Source: Ascidiimonas aurantiaca
GTDB lineage: Bacteria; Bacteroidota; Bacteroidia; Flavobacteriales; Flavobacteriaceae
Direction: 5' to 3'
Length of the DNA: 64,000 nucleotides
Assembly: GCF_037646345.1 (NCBI RefSeq)
Contig: NZ_JBBEWR010000014.1
Coordinates: forward strand, 1 to 64,000
Below, piece by piece: positions 29,176 through 39,388 of the stretch. The position numbers and the translations under genes are program-made. Numbering within the stretch: position 1 is the stretch's first letter; each line of letters begins with the position of its first letter. The notes under the pieces are model-generated. The model was not told the DNA's origin. It made no database searches and saw only the letters and a program-made list of their open reading frames with translations.

Positions 29176-31290
29176 ATGCAAGAACTCTTAAAAACCAACA
29201 TACTCAATTTTAAATGGCCAAGTAGTACGCCTACCATATACTTATCATTGGAGGATATAGAAGAAAGCCATCCAATTCATTGGTCAAAGTTTTCAAAGCA
29301 GATTAAAGAGGCGTTTCCTGATACAGATTTATCTCAAGTAGAACATATTTACACTACGTTTACTCAAGAAATACCCAATGCACCAAGCATTAAAATAGAC
29401 TTGACAAAAGGTAAAGAACTACGCATTTACAAGCAATTCTTTAAACACCAATTAAAAACCTATTTTTTAGAAAAGGGCTATATCGTAGTCAAAAACTTTG
29501 TGCGTGATGTACAAGTCTGGATGCCTTCAAAAAAAGGAAACACTACAGACTATAACCTTTATTATAAATTCTCATTTAAGATACAGTTTGCAAAACTTAC
29601 AGACTTACCAGAGCTAATTGTCTCTTATGATGGGACTTCAAAAGTACTAACAAAGTCAGTTCAGGATATTGAGGAAACAGAATATATTAAACGTTGTGTA
29701 TATGGTCAAAAGACGTTTAATTACCAAATGGACCGCGATACAGAGGATAAAGAAGGCTTTTATAATAGCATAGACTTTAGTCAAGCATTTCCAATATTCA
29801 ATTTACAACTCGCAAGAGCGGTAAACATACCAATTGAAGAACCAGAAAGACCAAAAAACAAATATCAAAAGTACGTAACACTCATTACTAATTTTGCAGA
29901 AAAGTATTTGTTTTCAGAAGAGTTCAAAGCCCTATTCCCTTTTAAACAAGATGCCTTTATAGATGTTGCTGGCAACCGTATTAATCATATAAATCCCAAC
30001 TTGCGATTATTGGAGTTTGGCAAAGACCAATATGGTAATAAGAAAACCCATTTAGTGCCTAAAAAGTCAATGAATATGTTGACGCCTTACAGACGTCCTA
30101 AAGGTCCAAATATTAAATTCTTTTTTATATATCACACTTCACATAAAGAAGGAATTAAATCCTTTTATAGTAACCTAAAAAATGGTGTTGAAGTAACAGA
30201 CTCAAAGAAGAAATACTTCCACGGTATTGAGTCGTATGTAAATATTAAAGTAGCAACATCTAAAGAACATTTTATAGAGTTTACTAATGAAAACGACCCT
30301 ATCCCAGAAATAATTGAAAAGTTAGAAAGCTTAACCTTCGACCACGATAATATAAAATACGCAGCATTTTATTTAAGCCCATTCGATAAGTTTACACCAG
30401 ATCCAGACAACCGCGAAATTTACATCCGTATTAAAGAACTGTTTTTAAACGAAGGCATAGTTACCCAAGTCGTGGATTATGAAAAAATGGTCGTCAATAT
30501 TGAAAATCAATACAACTTCCAATTCTCATTACAAAATATGGCATTGGCTATCCACGCCAAATTAGGTGACGCACCTTGGAAGCTGGCAGTAACCGATAAA
30601 AAAGAATTGGTAATTGGTGTAGGTGCATTTACCAATCAAGGAGAAAACAGAAGATATATTGCAAGCGCATTTAGTTTTCAAAACAATGGCTTGTTTAGAA
30701 AATTTGAATACTTCAACCAAAACGAAACAGAACTATTAGCTGGGAGTACAAGTACAGCAATTCGTGACTTTACATCAGTATCAAAAGCCGATAAAGTAGT
30801 TATTCATTTTTACAAGGAAATGAGTTATGAAGAACTCAAACCGATTAAAGAACGAATGAATAAGTTGGATTTAAAAGTGCCATTATATATACTAAACATC
30901 AACAAAACAGAATTCGAAGACATCATTGCCTACGATTTAAATTGGGATAACAAACTAATGCCGATAAGTGGTACATACATTCGCATTGCCGAAAATCAGT
31001 TTTTATTGTTCAATAATGCACGTTATCCAAGCGACCGTTTTTATTCAGACACCGATGGTTATCCATTTCCAATAAAAATAAGTAGTCCAGATGAAGATGC
31101 TTTTGAAGATGTTGAGGTTATTGAAGAGTTACTAACCCAAGTGTATCAATTCAGTAGGTTGTATTGGAAATCTTTACGTCAACAAAATGTACCAATTACA
31201 ATCAAATATCCCGAAATGGTTGCGCAAATTGCACCTCGTTTTAATAATGGCATCCCTGAAGATGCTAAAGATAAATTATGGTTTTTGTAA
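29176..31290 (+). CDS. Long prokaryotic Argonaute, catalytically degenerate
   Basis: A 704-residue protein with the length and order of a long pAgo. There is an N-terminal region, a linker with LLEFGKDQYG near residue 280 and an MLTPYRR region, a MID domain (about 330-470) with TQVVDYEKM and NMALAIHAKLGDAPWKL, and a PIWI domain (about 475-704) ending in LWFL. The PIWI catalytic positions look lost: the first Asp of the IGxD strand is Gly (VIGVGAF near 479), the strand VVIHFYKEM lacks the usual Asp, and the last position is Glu in IKYPEMVA near 677. It should therefore bind guides without slicing, like long-B pAgos. ATG 29176 is preferred over a GTG two codons earlier. A remote family call, but several motifs agree. 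Confidence 0.82.
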   Translation: MQELLKTNILNFKWPSSTPTIYLSLEDIEESHPIHWSKFSKQIKEAFPDTDLSQVEHIYTTFTQEIPNAPSIKIDLTKGKELRIYKQFFKHQLKTYFLEKGYIVVKNFVRDVQVWMPSKKGNTTDYNLYYKFSFKIQFAKLTDLPELIVSYDGTSKVLTKSVQDIEETEYIKRCVYGQKTFNYQMDRDTEDKEGFYNSIDFSQAFPIFNLQLARAVNIPIEEPERPKNKYQKYVTLITNFAEKYLFSEEFKALFPFKQDAFIDVAGNRINHINPNLRLLEFGKDQYGNKKTHLVPKKSMNMLTPYRRPKGPNIKFFFIYHTSHKEGIKSFYSNLKNGVEVTDSKKKYFHGIESYVNIKVATSKEHFIEFTNENDPIPEIIEKLESLTFDHDNIKYAAFYLSPFDKFTPDPDNREIYIRIKELFLNEGIVTQVVDYEKMVVNIENQYNFQFSLQNMALAIHAKLGDAPWKLAVTDKKELVIGVGAFTNQGENRRYIASAFSFQNNGLFRKFEYFNQNETELLAGSTSTAIRDFTSVSKADKVVIHFYKEMSYEELKPIKERMNKLDLKVPLYILNINKTEFEDIIAYDLNWDNKLMPISGTYIRIAENQFLLFNNARYPSDRFYSDTDGYPFPIKISSPDEDAFEDVEVIEELLTQVYQFSRLYWKSLRQQNVPITIKYPEMVAQIAPRFNNGIPEDAKDKLWFL

Positions 31291-31296
31291 AAGACA

Positions 31297-33705
31297 ATGA
31301 ATGAAATTCATCAATACTTAAAGGAGTTTAAATATAAAACAAAGAAGAAGTTCTTTGATCAATACAGCTTTAATCATTTGAAGTTTAATGATTTTCAATG
31401 GTTGAATTTTGCATTAATAGAGGAATCTTTAGATAGTGGAGATAATTTATTTATAGGGTCCTTTAATAAAGAATTACCATCACTCTCAAAATTTCCAACC
31501 GTACTTTCTGTAGCTATATCAATGTTCTTTAAGAATTATTGTGATAGTGAAATGTCATTTCAAAAAGGAGATATTATCCAAAAGAATAGACAAAAATTCA
31601 AAATTATTAGCAAAACAGATAAAGGGTATTGGGTCTTTGGCGGTAAAAAAAATCAAGAGTATAAAAAATTAGTTAAGCATTGCAGTATTAAAGAATATTC
31701 TGTAGTTACTACAGGTCTTTCAAGTAGAAAAGTGAAAACGGGGCTTAAAGAGTACAAAGAGTTTTACAATAAATTGTTTTCAATAGAATCAGAAGTACCT
31801 TCAAAATTCAAGTATAAGTCTGCAATTGTACTTGTTAAAAAAGAATTCGAAAAAGAAATAAAAAACCAGAAATATCTAAAAGCTGATATAAAAAAATCCA
31901 TTCCAATGAGGTGGATTACAACCAAAGGAAAAGAATATTGGAAGGACTTACCCATTGAACCTATGATTTACTGCGTTCCTGATTTTGAAACATTGGAAGA
32001 ATATGTTCTGGATAAAGGTATTGAAATTGAAACATTGGTAGTAATTGGCAAAAACAAATATAAAGAAGAACATGGAACCAACATAAAAAGAGCGGTTAGA
32101 GAAGGAGTTATCAAGAACTGCATCATTTTGGGTAGCGAAGAATTACAAGATAAAGCAGGCCAATTTTTAAAATGGAATTGGACCTATCCTGAATTTGCAT
32201 ATTTAATGAAACACCCTTATGGGGAAATTACGGTAGCCAACATACAAGACCAACCTTTTGAGCAAGCCTTAAAGAGTTTCATTGACTACTTGTCTAAATT
32301 GGAAAAACAACACGGTATTTCGCTTAAAAATATTAAAGGTCTGCGTAAATTCTTATATGCTTTAGTTTTAGCTAAACAAGAAAACAGTAGAAACCTTACG
32401 CAGTTGGAATATGTCAACCATCTTATTGGTAAAGCTACTAACGAAACAATCTATGAAGAGTTTTATAACCAAAATTTAGAGCCATATGAGGTTTTGGAAT
32501 ATGTAAATCCATTAATTCAAAACATCTTTGATTGTTTCAATAATGAGAAACTCAAATTCTTGGAACGACTCAACTTTGTGAAAGTATTGATTGTGCCAGA
32601 AAAACTCGTCGATAATTGGAAAGAAGAGCTTCAAACTACATTTGGTACAATCTGTTCTTTTAAGGAATTTATGACTTTTCAGCATAAGTTTGAAGAAAGT
32701 AAAAACGTTTTTGTATTGAGTTTGTTCGGTAACGGAATGAATCAAGGAGAACTTATTGAAACAGCGGCTAATACAAAGCATAATTTCAACTTTTTGGCAT
32801 ACCCTGAAGAAGCAGAGATAATTGAGTTATTCAAAACGAATAGGAAGAACAACCTACTTAATGAATACAAATCTAAAGACAGGAAAAAATTGTCTGGTAT
32901 TAAATTCGAAATCCCTGTGAATAAGATTGAAATACCTAAATCTCTTAAAGAAATAATGGATGAGTTATACGATAGGCAGGATAGAAAATCGTATGATTAT
33001 GAATATGAGTCTCAAGGTCAGGTAAACTATAAGGTATGTTTTGAAGACCAAGCAAGCCCTATTGTAATAGATGGTTCAAAAACTGTTTTAATGCTAAAAG
33101 GAGAAAATTGGATTAAAACAAAAACCTACAATTTAGTAGCTGGAGACACAGTTAGAATTTACAATAACCTTTCAAAGGAAAAACTGTTTGAAATAGCAGC
33201 AGGCGAAGATAGTAATGGGCGTTTTGCTGAAATTATTGAACTCTCTCAACTCTGGAAAACAGAGCTTCGTAGTTATTTTTCCTCTAAAGTAATGAGTAAT
33301 AAATATTATGAGACTTCAGATTTATTAAAGGATTTAAGAACCAAAGGAGCTACTATATCAAATCCAATTACTGTAAATAAATGGTTGGACGCATCGGATA
33401 AGGAGCGGTTTCCTAACGATTCAAAAAATGTAATGGCAATTAAAACTTTAATAAATAGCGAGGTACTAAATCAAAATTTTGACAAAGTTCTTAAAGTAAG
33501 AAGTTTTTATAGAGGTGTAATGATTTCTTTAGGAAGAGATTTGAGTGATGATGTTATGGACTATGTAAAATCAAGAGGCCTATATAAAGGTCGAATTTTA
33601 TCTAAATTCAACGAAGATGAAATTCAATCCTTTATTCATAACGCAGCACCAATTAAAAAGATACAAAGCATAAAAATCACAGACGATGAAGAATCCAACT
33701 GGTGA
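31297..33705 (+). CDS. DrmE-like protein (DISARM-associated), tentative
   Basis: An 802-residue protein with no classical enzymatic motif visible. Its length, its place directly ahead of a DrmA-like helicase gene and its C-terminal pattern (RSFYRGVMISLGRDLSDDV near residue 745, then GRILSKFNEDEIQSF) suggest the DrmE family of class 2 DISARM. Segments such as FVKVLIVPEKLVDNW near 425 and VFVLSLFGNGMNQGEL near 470 resemble degenerate RecA-like helicase strands. It begins 6 bases after the Argonaute stop and overlaps the helicase gene by 20 bases, so production is tightly coupled. If it is not DrmE, it is an unknown subunit of the same complex. Confidence 0.55.
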   Translation: MNEIHQYLKEFKYKTKKKFFDQYSFNHLKFNDFQWLNFALIEESLDSGDNLFIGSFNKELPSLSKFPTVLSVAISMFFKNYCDSEMSFQKGDIIQKNRQKFKIISKTDKGYWVFGGKKNQEYKKLVKHCSIKEYSVVTTGLSSRKVKTGLKEYKEFYNKLFSIESEVPSKFKYKSAIVLVKKEFEKEIKNQKYLKADIKKSIPMRWITTKGKEYWKDLPIEPMIYCVPDFETLEEYVLDKGIEIETLVVIGKNKYKEEHGTNIKRAVREGVIKNCIILGSEELQDKAGQFLKWNWTYPEFAYLMKHPYGEITVANIQDQPFEQALKSFIDYLSKLEKQHGISLKNIKGLRKFLYALVLAKQENSRNLTQLEYVNHLIGKATNETIYEEFYNQNLEPYEVLEYVNPLIQNIFDCFNNEKLKFLERLNFVKVLIVPEKLVDNWKEELQTTFGTICSFKEFMTFQHKFEESKNVFVLSLFGNGMNQGELIETAANTKHNFNFLAYPEEAEIIELFKTNRKNNLLNEYKSKDRKKLSGIKFEIPVNKIEIPKSLKEIMDELYDRQDRKSYDYEYESQGQVNYKVCFEDQASPIVIDGSKTVLMLKGENWIKTKTYNLVAGDTVRIYNNLSKEKLFEIAAGEDSNGRFAEIIELSQLWKTELRSYFSSKVMSNKYYETSDLLKDLRTKGATISNPITVNKWLDASDKERFPNDSKNVMAIKTLINSEVLNQNFDKVLKVRSFYRGVMISLGRDLSDDVMDYVKSRGLYKGRILSKFNEDEIQSFIHNAAPIKKIQSIKITDDEESNW

Positions 33706-36700
33706 AATAGATTATAAAGCAAGACAAATTTTTCAAAATCGGATTAACCGGGGAATGATTGGTCCAGGTTCAGATACGTGGGGCTTGCCTGATGAAGAAG
33801 AAATAATTTCCGATTATCCGCTTCTACGATATTTTAGTGGTGTTTTGTTTCCAAATAAATCAGTATGCCCTACTCAAAGTGCACAAGATGATGCAGATGG
33901 AAATAGTGATGGATTAGAAGATGATGTAGATGTAAATGAAGAAAATCCTGAAATTGAAGAAGTTGACATTGAAGAAAAAGACGTCACCGATAAAACCGTT
34001 ACAACGAAAGAGGAGTTCAATTTAAGTACAAACAGTTTTTTTCCTACCAACATAGGAGTAACAGTAGCAGTTGAAAAATCGGTTAATGAAATTGATGTAG
34101 AATTTTCATTTGGTTTATATCAACAACCTAAAAATGAAGAACTAAAAATTAAAATACCAAAAGCAGGTTACGATTCATTTTTTGAGGAAAGTATTCCATA
34201 TCCTCTACCTTTTAGAAATATTCTAAAATATAGTGAGGATGGGTTTATGTATTTAGAAAGAGAACTAAAAGGAGAACAAAGAAGACCTCAACGTGCTAAT
34301 GGAGAATATGGTCAGTATGATGAATTTAAGAGGACACAAAATTTAACAAGGCAAACAGAAGAAGGCGGCTATTTTTCAGCCTACTATTATATAGGGTATT
34401 TAGACAAGTTGTTAAGTCGCTCTTGGAAAAGGAAACAATACAATTTTAAATTGAAAGTTCCTGTTGTAAAATCAACACCTATACCAGAATATTTTCAGTT
34501 TGAAGATGAAATTTTTAAACATACAAGGGCAGGATATAATATTAAGATATTTGAGGATAGTAGGGCGAAATACATAAAGGTTCAATTAGTAAACTTATCT
34601 GATGACCATCCTGCTAATAGGTTTTCCAATAGGTCTGAAAATTTAAACTTGAAATCCTTATTTCAAGGAAAAATAAAAGTACGTTCAGAGAAGCTTATTG
34701 AGTATAAGGACAATACGCTCTCAACATATACAGCAGGTGATGATATTAGAGATTTTGAAGCAGAAGAAATTGAGTTCATCTACAGAAATATTAAGAGTTA
34801 TGGCATTGGACACAATTGCTCTGTAAGTTGGGATATTGAGAACAAAACCGTTGAAACAACATTCCTTCCACAACAAGATATTAAAGACGTTATTAATGAG
34901 TTTGAAGATTCTTCATTAGATGATTGTTTAGATATGAGAAACCTCTCAATCTGGGGTGTTTCCAAGGAGCAATTAAAATCCAATTTAAGACGCTTTGTAG
35001 TCAGTTATAAAGAATGGATAGAGAAACAATTGGACCAAAAAAGTAAATTATCTAAAAACGAACAGGAAATAGCTACACGTATTATCGACCGTCAGAAAGC
35101 CAATTACAATCGCTTAAATAACAACATAGATTTATTGGATAATGAGGATATTTATGAAGCGTTTAAATTGGCTAATACGGCAATGCTTGTTCAGTTTATT
35201 ATTGCCAATGACAGTAAGTTGGGAAAATATGAAAAAGAGCTGCACGAAGTAGATAAAAGTATCAATGCAAATCACTTGGAGTTCTTTAAAAATTATGATG
35301 CAATAAAAGGATTGGGTTTCATTCCAAAGTATAGGCCTTTTCAATTAGCATTTTTGTTGTTAAGTATTGAAGAAATTGCCATACCTGAAAAAAGACAAGA
35401 AAATAGTACAGTAGACTTAATTTGGTTCCCTACTGGTGGAGGAAAAACCGAAGCCTATTTAGCAGTAGCAGCGTTTACAATTGCTTACCGTAGAATAAGT
35501 AAAAGCAAAGATTATGGTGGTACAACGGTTATGATGCGTTATACCTTGCGATTACTAACGGCACAGCAATTTGAAAGAGCTTCACGATTAATAGCAACAT
35601 TGGAATTTTTAAGAGAACAAAAGGAGTTTACACACCAATTAAAAGATGAGCCAATAACTATTGGTTTATGGGTGGGTCAAGCCTCAACACCAAATAAAAT
35701 TAGTGACGCTAAAAAGCTTTTGGATGACAAATACGGAATGGAAGCTGAAGCCTTAAAAGGAAAAGATGGAGACCCTTCAAAGAAAAATGAATTTCAAATA
35801 AGTAGTTGTCCTTGGTGTGGTACAAAATTAGTGTCTCAAGAGAAAAATGCAAAGGGTGAGCTAAATTGGAAATATGGCTTTAGGGTAAGAAGTAGTATTT
35901 TAAATATTCATTGTATAAACAGTAAATGCCATTTTCACAATAGCCTTCCAATTCAGGTAGTTGATGAAAACTTATATAGAAATCCCCCCACGTTATTATT
36001 TGGTACAGTAGATAAGTTTGCAATGTTAGCATGGCAAGAGGATGCACATAACTTTTTTAAGGCAAATATTGATGAAGGATTCCCACCGGATTTAATTATT
36101 CAGGATGAGTTACACTTACTTAATGGACCATTAGGTTCAATAACTGGCTTATTTGAATCTACAATTGAATTATTATGTAGTAAAAATGGTATTGGTCCTA
36201 AAATTATATCCTCAACGGCAACAACACGTAATACGCAATACCAGATTGAAAAATTATATGGAAATAGAACAGTAAACGTATTTCCACCTTCAGGAATTAA
36301 TCACGATGATAGTTTCTTTTCAAGAGAAAGCAAAACCAGTAAAAGACGATATATAGGTTTTATGCCTACTGGTAAAACATCTATCGATACACAATTACAA
36401 TTACTGGCACATTTATTCGTAGCAAGATTAGAAGTGCATAGGGATAAGGAAACAGAGACAAGAACAGACCCTTATTGGACAATAGTGTCTTATTACAATA
36501 GTTTAAAAGATGTTGGTAAAATCTATAACAAAATAGGTGATGAAATAACAACGTTTACATCAACTCTACAATATAGGTTAGCACAACTTTTTAACCCTTA
36601 CGACGATTTTAAATTCAATTATTTAGGTATAACCAATAGAACAGAAGAGCTAACAAGTAGGGTGGAAAGTGCCAGAATTAAATCTGTTTTAAAAGAATTG

Positions 36701-37387
36701 GAAAAAGAGTTTGATACTAAAAACATTGTAACAAGTGAGCGAGGACATAAATACCTTAACGATGTAGTCGATTTTGTATTAGCTACCAATATGATTTCTG
36801 TTGGTATTGATATTAGTCGTTTAAATGTGATGCTTATCAACGGTATGCCAAAAAATATAGCAGAATACATTCAGGCATCCAGTCGTGTAGGACGAAAAAA
36901 TAAAGGATTAGCAATTGCTTTATTAGACCCAAATAGGGCAAGAGAAAAATCATACTTTGAACATTTTGCTAATTTCCATCAAGCATTTTATAAATGTGTT
37001 GAACCATTAAGTATTACACCATTTACAGAAAGTACAATTGATAAAATGCTAACAACTGCTTTAGTAGCTTACATAAGAAATAAGTTAACTAAAATGAACG
37101 AAGATAAAGATGCATCAAAATTCGTAAAGGAAAACGCAAGGGAATTTAAAGAATTTGTGATGAGAAGATTTAATGAAGACATTCAGATGTTGGCATATTT
37201 TGATAACAAGTTAAACGATGTGGTAGATGATTGGTATAGAAGGGCAAATACAGAGGGAGATTTGAAATACAAAGCTTTATTAAAAAAGCCTTCCCAAAAA
37301 TCTGAAGGTGATGTAGATTGGACGGTTATGCAATCCATGAGGGAAATAGATACAGATACATTCATTCAAATAAAATCAAATTTTTAA
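33686..37387 (+). CDS. drmA: DrmA-like superfamily 2 helicase (DISARM)
   Basis: A 1233-residue helicase. An acidic stretch at about residues 68-108 precedes a large N-terminal region. The helicase core has motif I WFPTGGGKTEAYL near residue 580, a CPWC zinc site with later C/H partners near 707-755, motif II IIQDELHLL near 804, motif III SSTATT near 842 and motif VI QASSRVGRKNKG near 1063. The GGGKTEA and DELH forms, the size and the directly following DUF1998 gene match DrmA of DISARM, a phage-defence system. It overlaps the upstream gene by 20 bases and ends one base before the drmB-like start. Helicase activity is well supported; the DISARM role rests on the gene pair. Confidence 0.82.
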   Translation: MKNPTGEIDYKARQIFQNRINRGMIGPGSDTWGLPDEEEIISDYPLLRYFSGVLFPNKSVCPTQSAQDDADGNSDGLEDDVDVNEENPEIEEVDIEEKDVTDKTVTTKEEFNLSTNSFFPTNIGVTVAVEKSVNEIDVEFSFGLYQQPKNEELKIKIPKAGYDSFFEESIPYPLPFRNILKYSEDGFMYLERELKGEQRRPQRANGEYGQYDEFKRTQNLTRQTEEGGYFSAYYYIGYLDKLLSRSWKRKQYNFKLKVPVVKSTPIPEYFQFEDEIFKHTRAGYNIKIFEDSRAKYIKVQLVNLSDDHPANRFSNRSENLNLKSLFQGKIKVRSEKLIEYKDNTLSTYTAGDDIRDFEAEEIEFIYRNIKSYGIGHNCSVSWDIENKTVETTFLPQQDIKDVINEFEDSSLDDCLDMRNLSIWGVSKEQLKSNLRRFVVSYKEWIEKQLDQKSKLSKNEQEIATRIIDRQKANYNRLNNNIDLLDNEDIYEAFKLANTAMLVQFIIANDSKLGKYEKELHEVDKSINANHLEFFKNYDAIKGLGFIPKYRPFQLAFLLLSIEEIAIPEKRQENSTVDLIWFPTGGGKTEAYLAVAAFTIAYRRISKSKDYGGTTVMMRYTLRLLTAQQFERASRLIATLEFLREQKEFTHQLKDEPITIGLWVGQASTPNKISDAKKLLDDKYGMEAEALKGKDGDPSKKNEFQISSCPWCGTKLVSQEKNAKGELNWKYGFRVRSSILNIHCINSKCHFHNSLPIQVVDENLYRNPPTLLFGTVDKFAMLAWQEDAHNFFKANIDEGFPPDLIIQDELHLLNGPLGSITGLFESTIELLCSKNGIGPKIISSTATTRNTQYQIEKLYGNRTVNVFPPSGINHDDSFFSRESKTSKRRYIGFMPTGKTSIDTQLQLLAHLFVARLEVHRDKETETRTDPYWTIVSYYNSLKDVGKIYNKIGDEITTFTSTLQYRLAQLFNPYDDFKFNYLGITNRTEELTSRVESARIKSVLKELEKEFDTKNIVTSERGHKYLNDVVDFVLATNMISVGIDISRLNVMLINGMPKNIAEYIQASSRVGRKNKGLAIALLDPNRAREKSYFEHFANFHQAFYKCVEPLSITPFTESTIDKMLTTALVAYIRNKLTKMNEDKDASKFVKENAREFKEFVMRRFNEDIQMLAYFDNKLNDVVDDWYRRANTEGDLKYKALLKKPSQKSEGDVDWTVMQSMREIDTDTFIQIKSNF

Positions 37388-39382
37388 ATGACAGTAAAAA
37401 GAAATAACACAGCTACTGACAATAAATATGTCAAGCTTCAAACTCGTAAAGTGTTGAGTGCTTATGGAGGTTCTGGTTCAATTATAGAAACACCATTTGG
37501 AGCTTTAATGATTGAAGATTTTGATAAATGGCCATTTTTTAAACCTGAATATAAAGATGGTGAATGGGTAGTTAATATAAATGGTTTGTTTCATGTAATA
37601 GATGAGAGATTATTGCAAAGGTTATCACATAAGGATGGTTTTGAGCAATTAGAAGCCTTCGTTTACGTTCCGGATAATGTATCATCATCAAGTCGAGCAG
37701 ATATTCCTGAAACACCTGAAAATACTGTGAGTGCAGAATTTTTTCCTAAATGGTTTTATTGTAACAAATGCAATAGATTAAAGAAAATTAAAGAGTGGTG
37801 GGATATTTGGCAAAATGAGAAAACAGGAGCAACCAAAAAAGATTTTGCACCACCTAAATGTGGAGTGTGTTACAAAAATAATGGTAAAAAATATGCACCA
37901 GAATTAGAACAAGTAAGGTTTATTATGACTTCGCCTATTGGCAGGTATAAAGAAATACCTTGGGAGAGGTGGAATAAGGCAGAAAAGGAATCCAATGAAG
38001 AAGATACATCAAGTGGGACAATTCGATTAGATTATGAAAGCTTATGTTGTGATAATCAAGATTTACGGTATATAAAATCAAAAAAGTTTTCTGATATGGC
38101 TGGTATCAATATTAAATGTATGAATGATACTTGCGAACATAAAGGGCGTCAAGTTACATTGGCAGGTATGTTTGGTTTAAGAGAGCGTGTGTGGTTTTCA
38201 GATGAAGAGATTTTGGAGCGCCAAACAGAGAACAAGGAATTAAAAGTGTATTACAAACCAGTTATTCGAAGCAGTAATAGTGTGTACTACCCAATTTTGG
38301 TTACCAGTATATTTTTGCCTACGGATAAAGGTATTCGAACCAAAGATTTAGAAAAAATTGAAAAATGGAAAGAAAAAGGTAAAGATGCTGAATTTATTTT
38401 TGATGCACTATTAGAGGAGTATTCTTTAGAAGTAATACAAAAGTTATTGGATAAGGAAGACAAAAACGAATACATTCCAGAATTGGAATACCGCCTATAT
38501 GAGTATAACTTTTTAGTTAATCATAAAGAAGATAAGTTTGAAGATAAAAGTCAGAATTTGATTTTTCAGAAAGAAAAATTAAAAACATTAATTGATTATG
38601 GTTTTGAACAGCTTATTGGTTTAAGAAGAATAAAAATGACTTCGGTACAAATTGGCTATACAAGACAGGAACCTTTGAGTAGTGATGACTTTTTTACGGA
38701 AATGGATGCTACGCAAGGCTTGATTGAGAAGAAATATACTTCAAAATGGAGAAGAATGACAAAGTACTTGCCAGCAGTAGAAAGCTTTGGTGAAGGCATT
38801 TTTATTAGTCTATCTAATGATAAAATACAAGAATGGGTAGAGGCAAGTGAATCAAATGGTAGATTTAAAAATAAAATAGACCGTTTACAAAATAACATCT
38901 TAAATCATGCTTATCGTTCTGTAAATCAAAAATTTGATACAGAAAACAGTAGGGAGCATTTAATTAGATTTTTATTGCTTCATACCTTATCCCACTTATT
39001 AATTAAGGAGTTAGAGTTTCTTTGTGGTTATCCTTCAACATCATTAAATGAAAGGCTATTTGTAGATGACACAAGAATGCAAGGAGTTTTGTTATATACA
39101 ATCGCAGGGGCAGAAGGTAGTTATGGTGGCTTGGTGTCTCAAGCGACCGAAGAAAGAACGTTGAGGTTATTAAAATCTGCAATCCATAGAGCTACCGATT
39201 GTGCTTCAGACCCAATATGCTATAATACCGAAGATGGTCAAGGAATAGGAGGTTTAAATATGGCTGCTTGTTATAGCTGTACCTTAATTCCTGAAAACGC
39301 TTGCGAAGAATTTAATTCATTCTTGGACCGTTCATTACTAATTGATGAAGAATATGGGTTTTTTAAAAATTTAATAAGATAG
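37388..39382 (+). CDS. drmB: DrmB-like DUF1998 protein (DISARM)
   Basis: A 664-residue protein. CNKC near residue 124 and CGVC near 157 form a zinc-binding site, and CCDN/C..C pairs lie near 218-250. The C-terminal DUF1998 domain shows LLHTLSHLLIKELEFLCGYP near residue 530, GAEGSYGGLV near 575, and the Cys set DCASDPICYN near 603 and AACYSCTLIPENACEEF near 625. DUF1998 proteins partner DrmA helicases and form the DrmAB core that loads on phage DNA in DISARM. The gene starts at the base after the drmA stop. AT-rich like the rest of the operon. Confidence 0.82.
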   Translation: MTVKRNNTATDNKYVKLQTRKVLSAYGGSGSIIETPFGALMIEDFDKWPFFKPEYKDGEWVVNINGLFHVIDERLLQRLSHKDGFEQLEAFVYVPDNVSSSSRADIPETPENTVSAEFFPKWFYCNKCNRLKKIKEWWDIWQNEKTGATKKDFAPPKCGVCYKNNGKKYAPELEQVRFIMTSPIGRYKEIPWERWNKAEKESNEEDTSSGTIRLDYESLCCDNQDLRYIKSKKFSDMAGINIKCMNDTCEHKGRQVTLAGMFGLRERVWFSDEEILERQTENKELKVYYKPVIRSSNSVYYPILVTSIFLPTDKGIRTKDLEKIEKWKEKGKDAEFIFDALLEEYSLEVIQKLLDKEDKNEYIPELEYRLYEYNFLVNHKEDKFEDKSQNLIFQKEKLKTLIDYGFEQLIGLRRIKMTSVQIGYTRQEPLSSDDFFTEMDATQGLIEKKYTSKWRRMTKYLPAVESFGEGIFISLSNDKIQEWVEASESNGRFKNKIDRLQNNILNHAYRSVNQKFDTENSREHLIRFLLLHTLSHLLIKELEFLCGYPSTSLNERLFVDDTRMQGVLLYTIAGAEGSYGGLVSQATEERTLRLLKSAIHRATDCASDPICYNTEDGQGIGGLNMAACYSCTLIPENACEEFNSFLDRSLLIDEEYGFFKNLIR

Positions 39383-39388
39383 TTTTAT

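Noticed and set aside
29176..31290. Assignment to the PIWI-RE family
   Set aside because: PIWI-RE loci carry a DinG-type helicase and a separate nuclease; here a DrmA-type helicase and DUF1998 partner are present, and the C-terminus ends in the usual pAgo LWFL.
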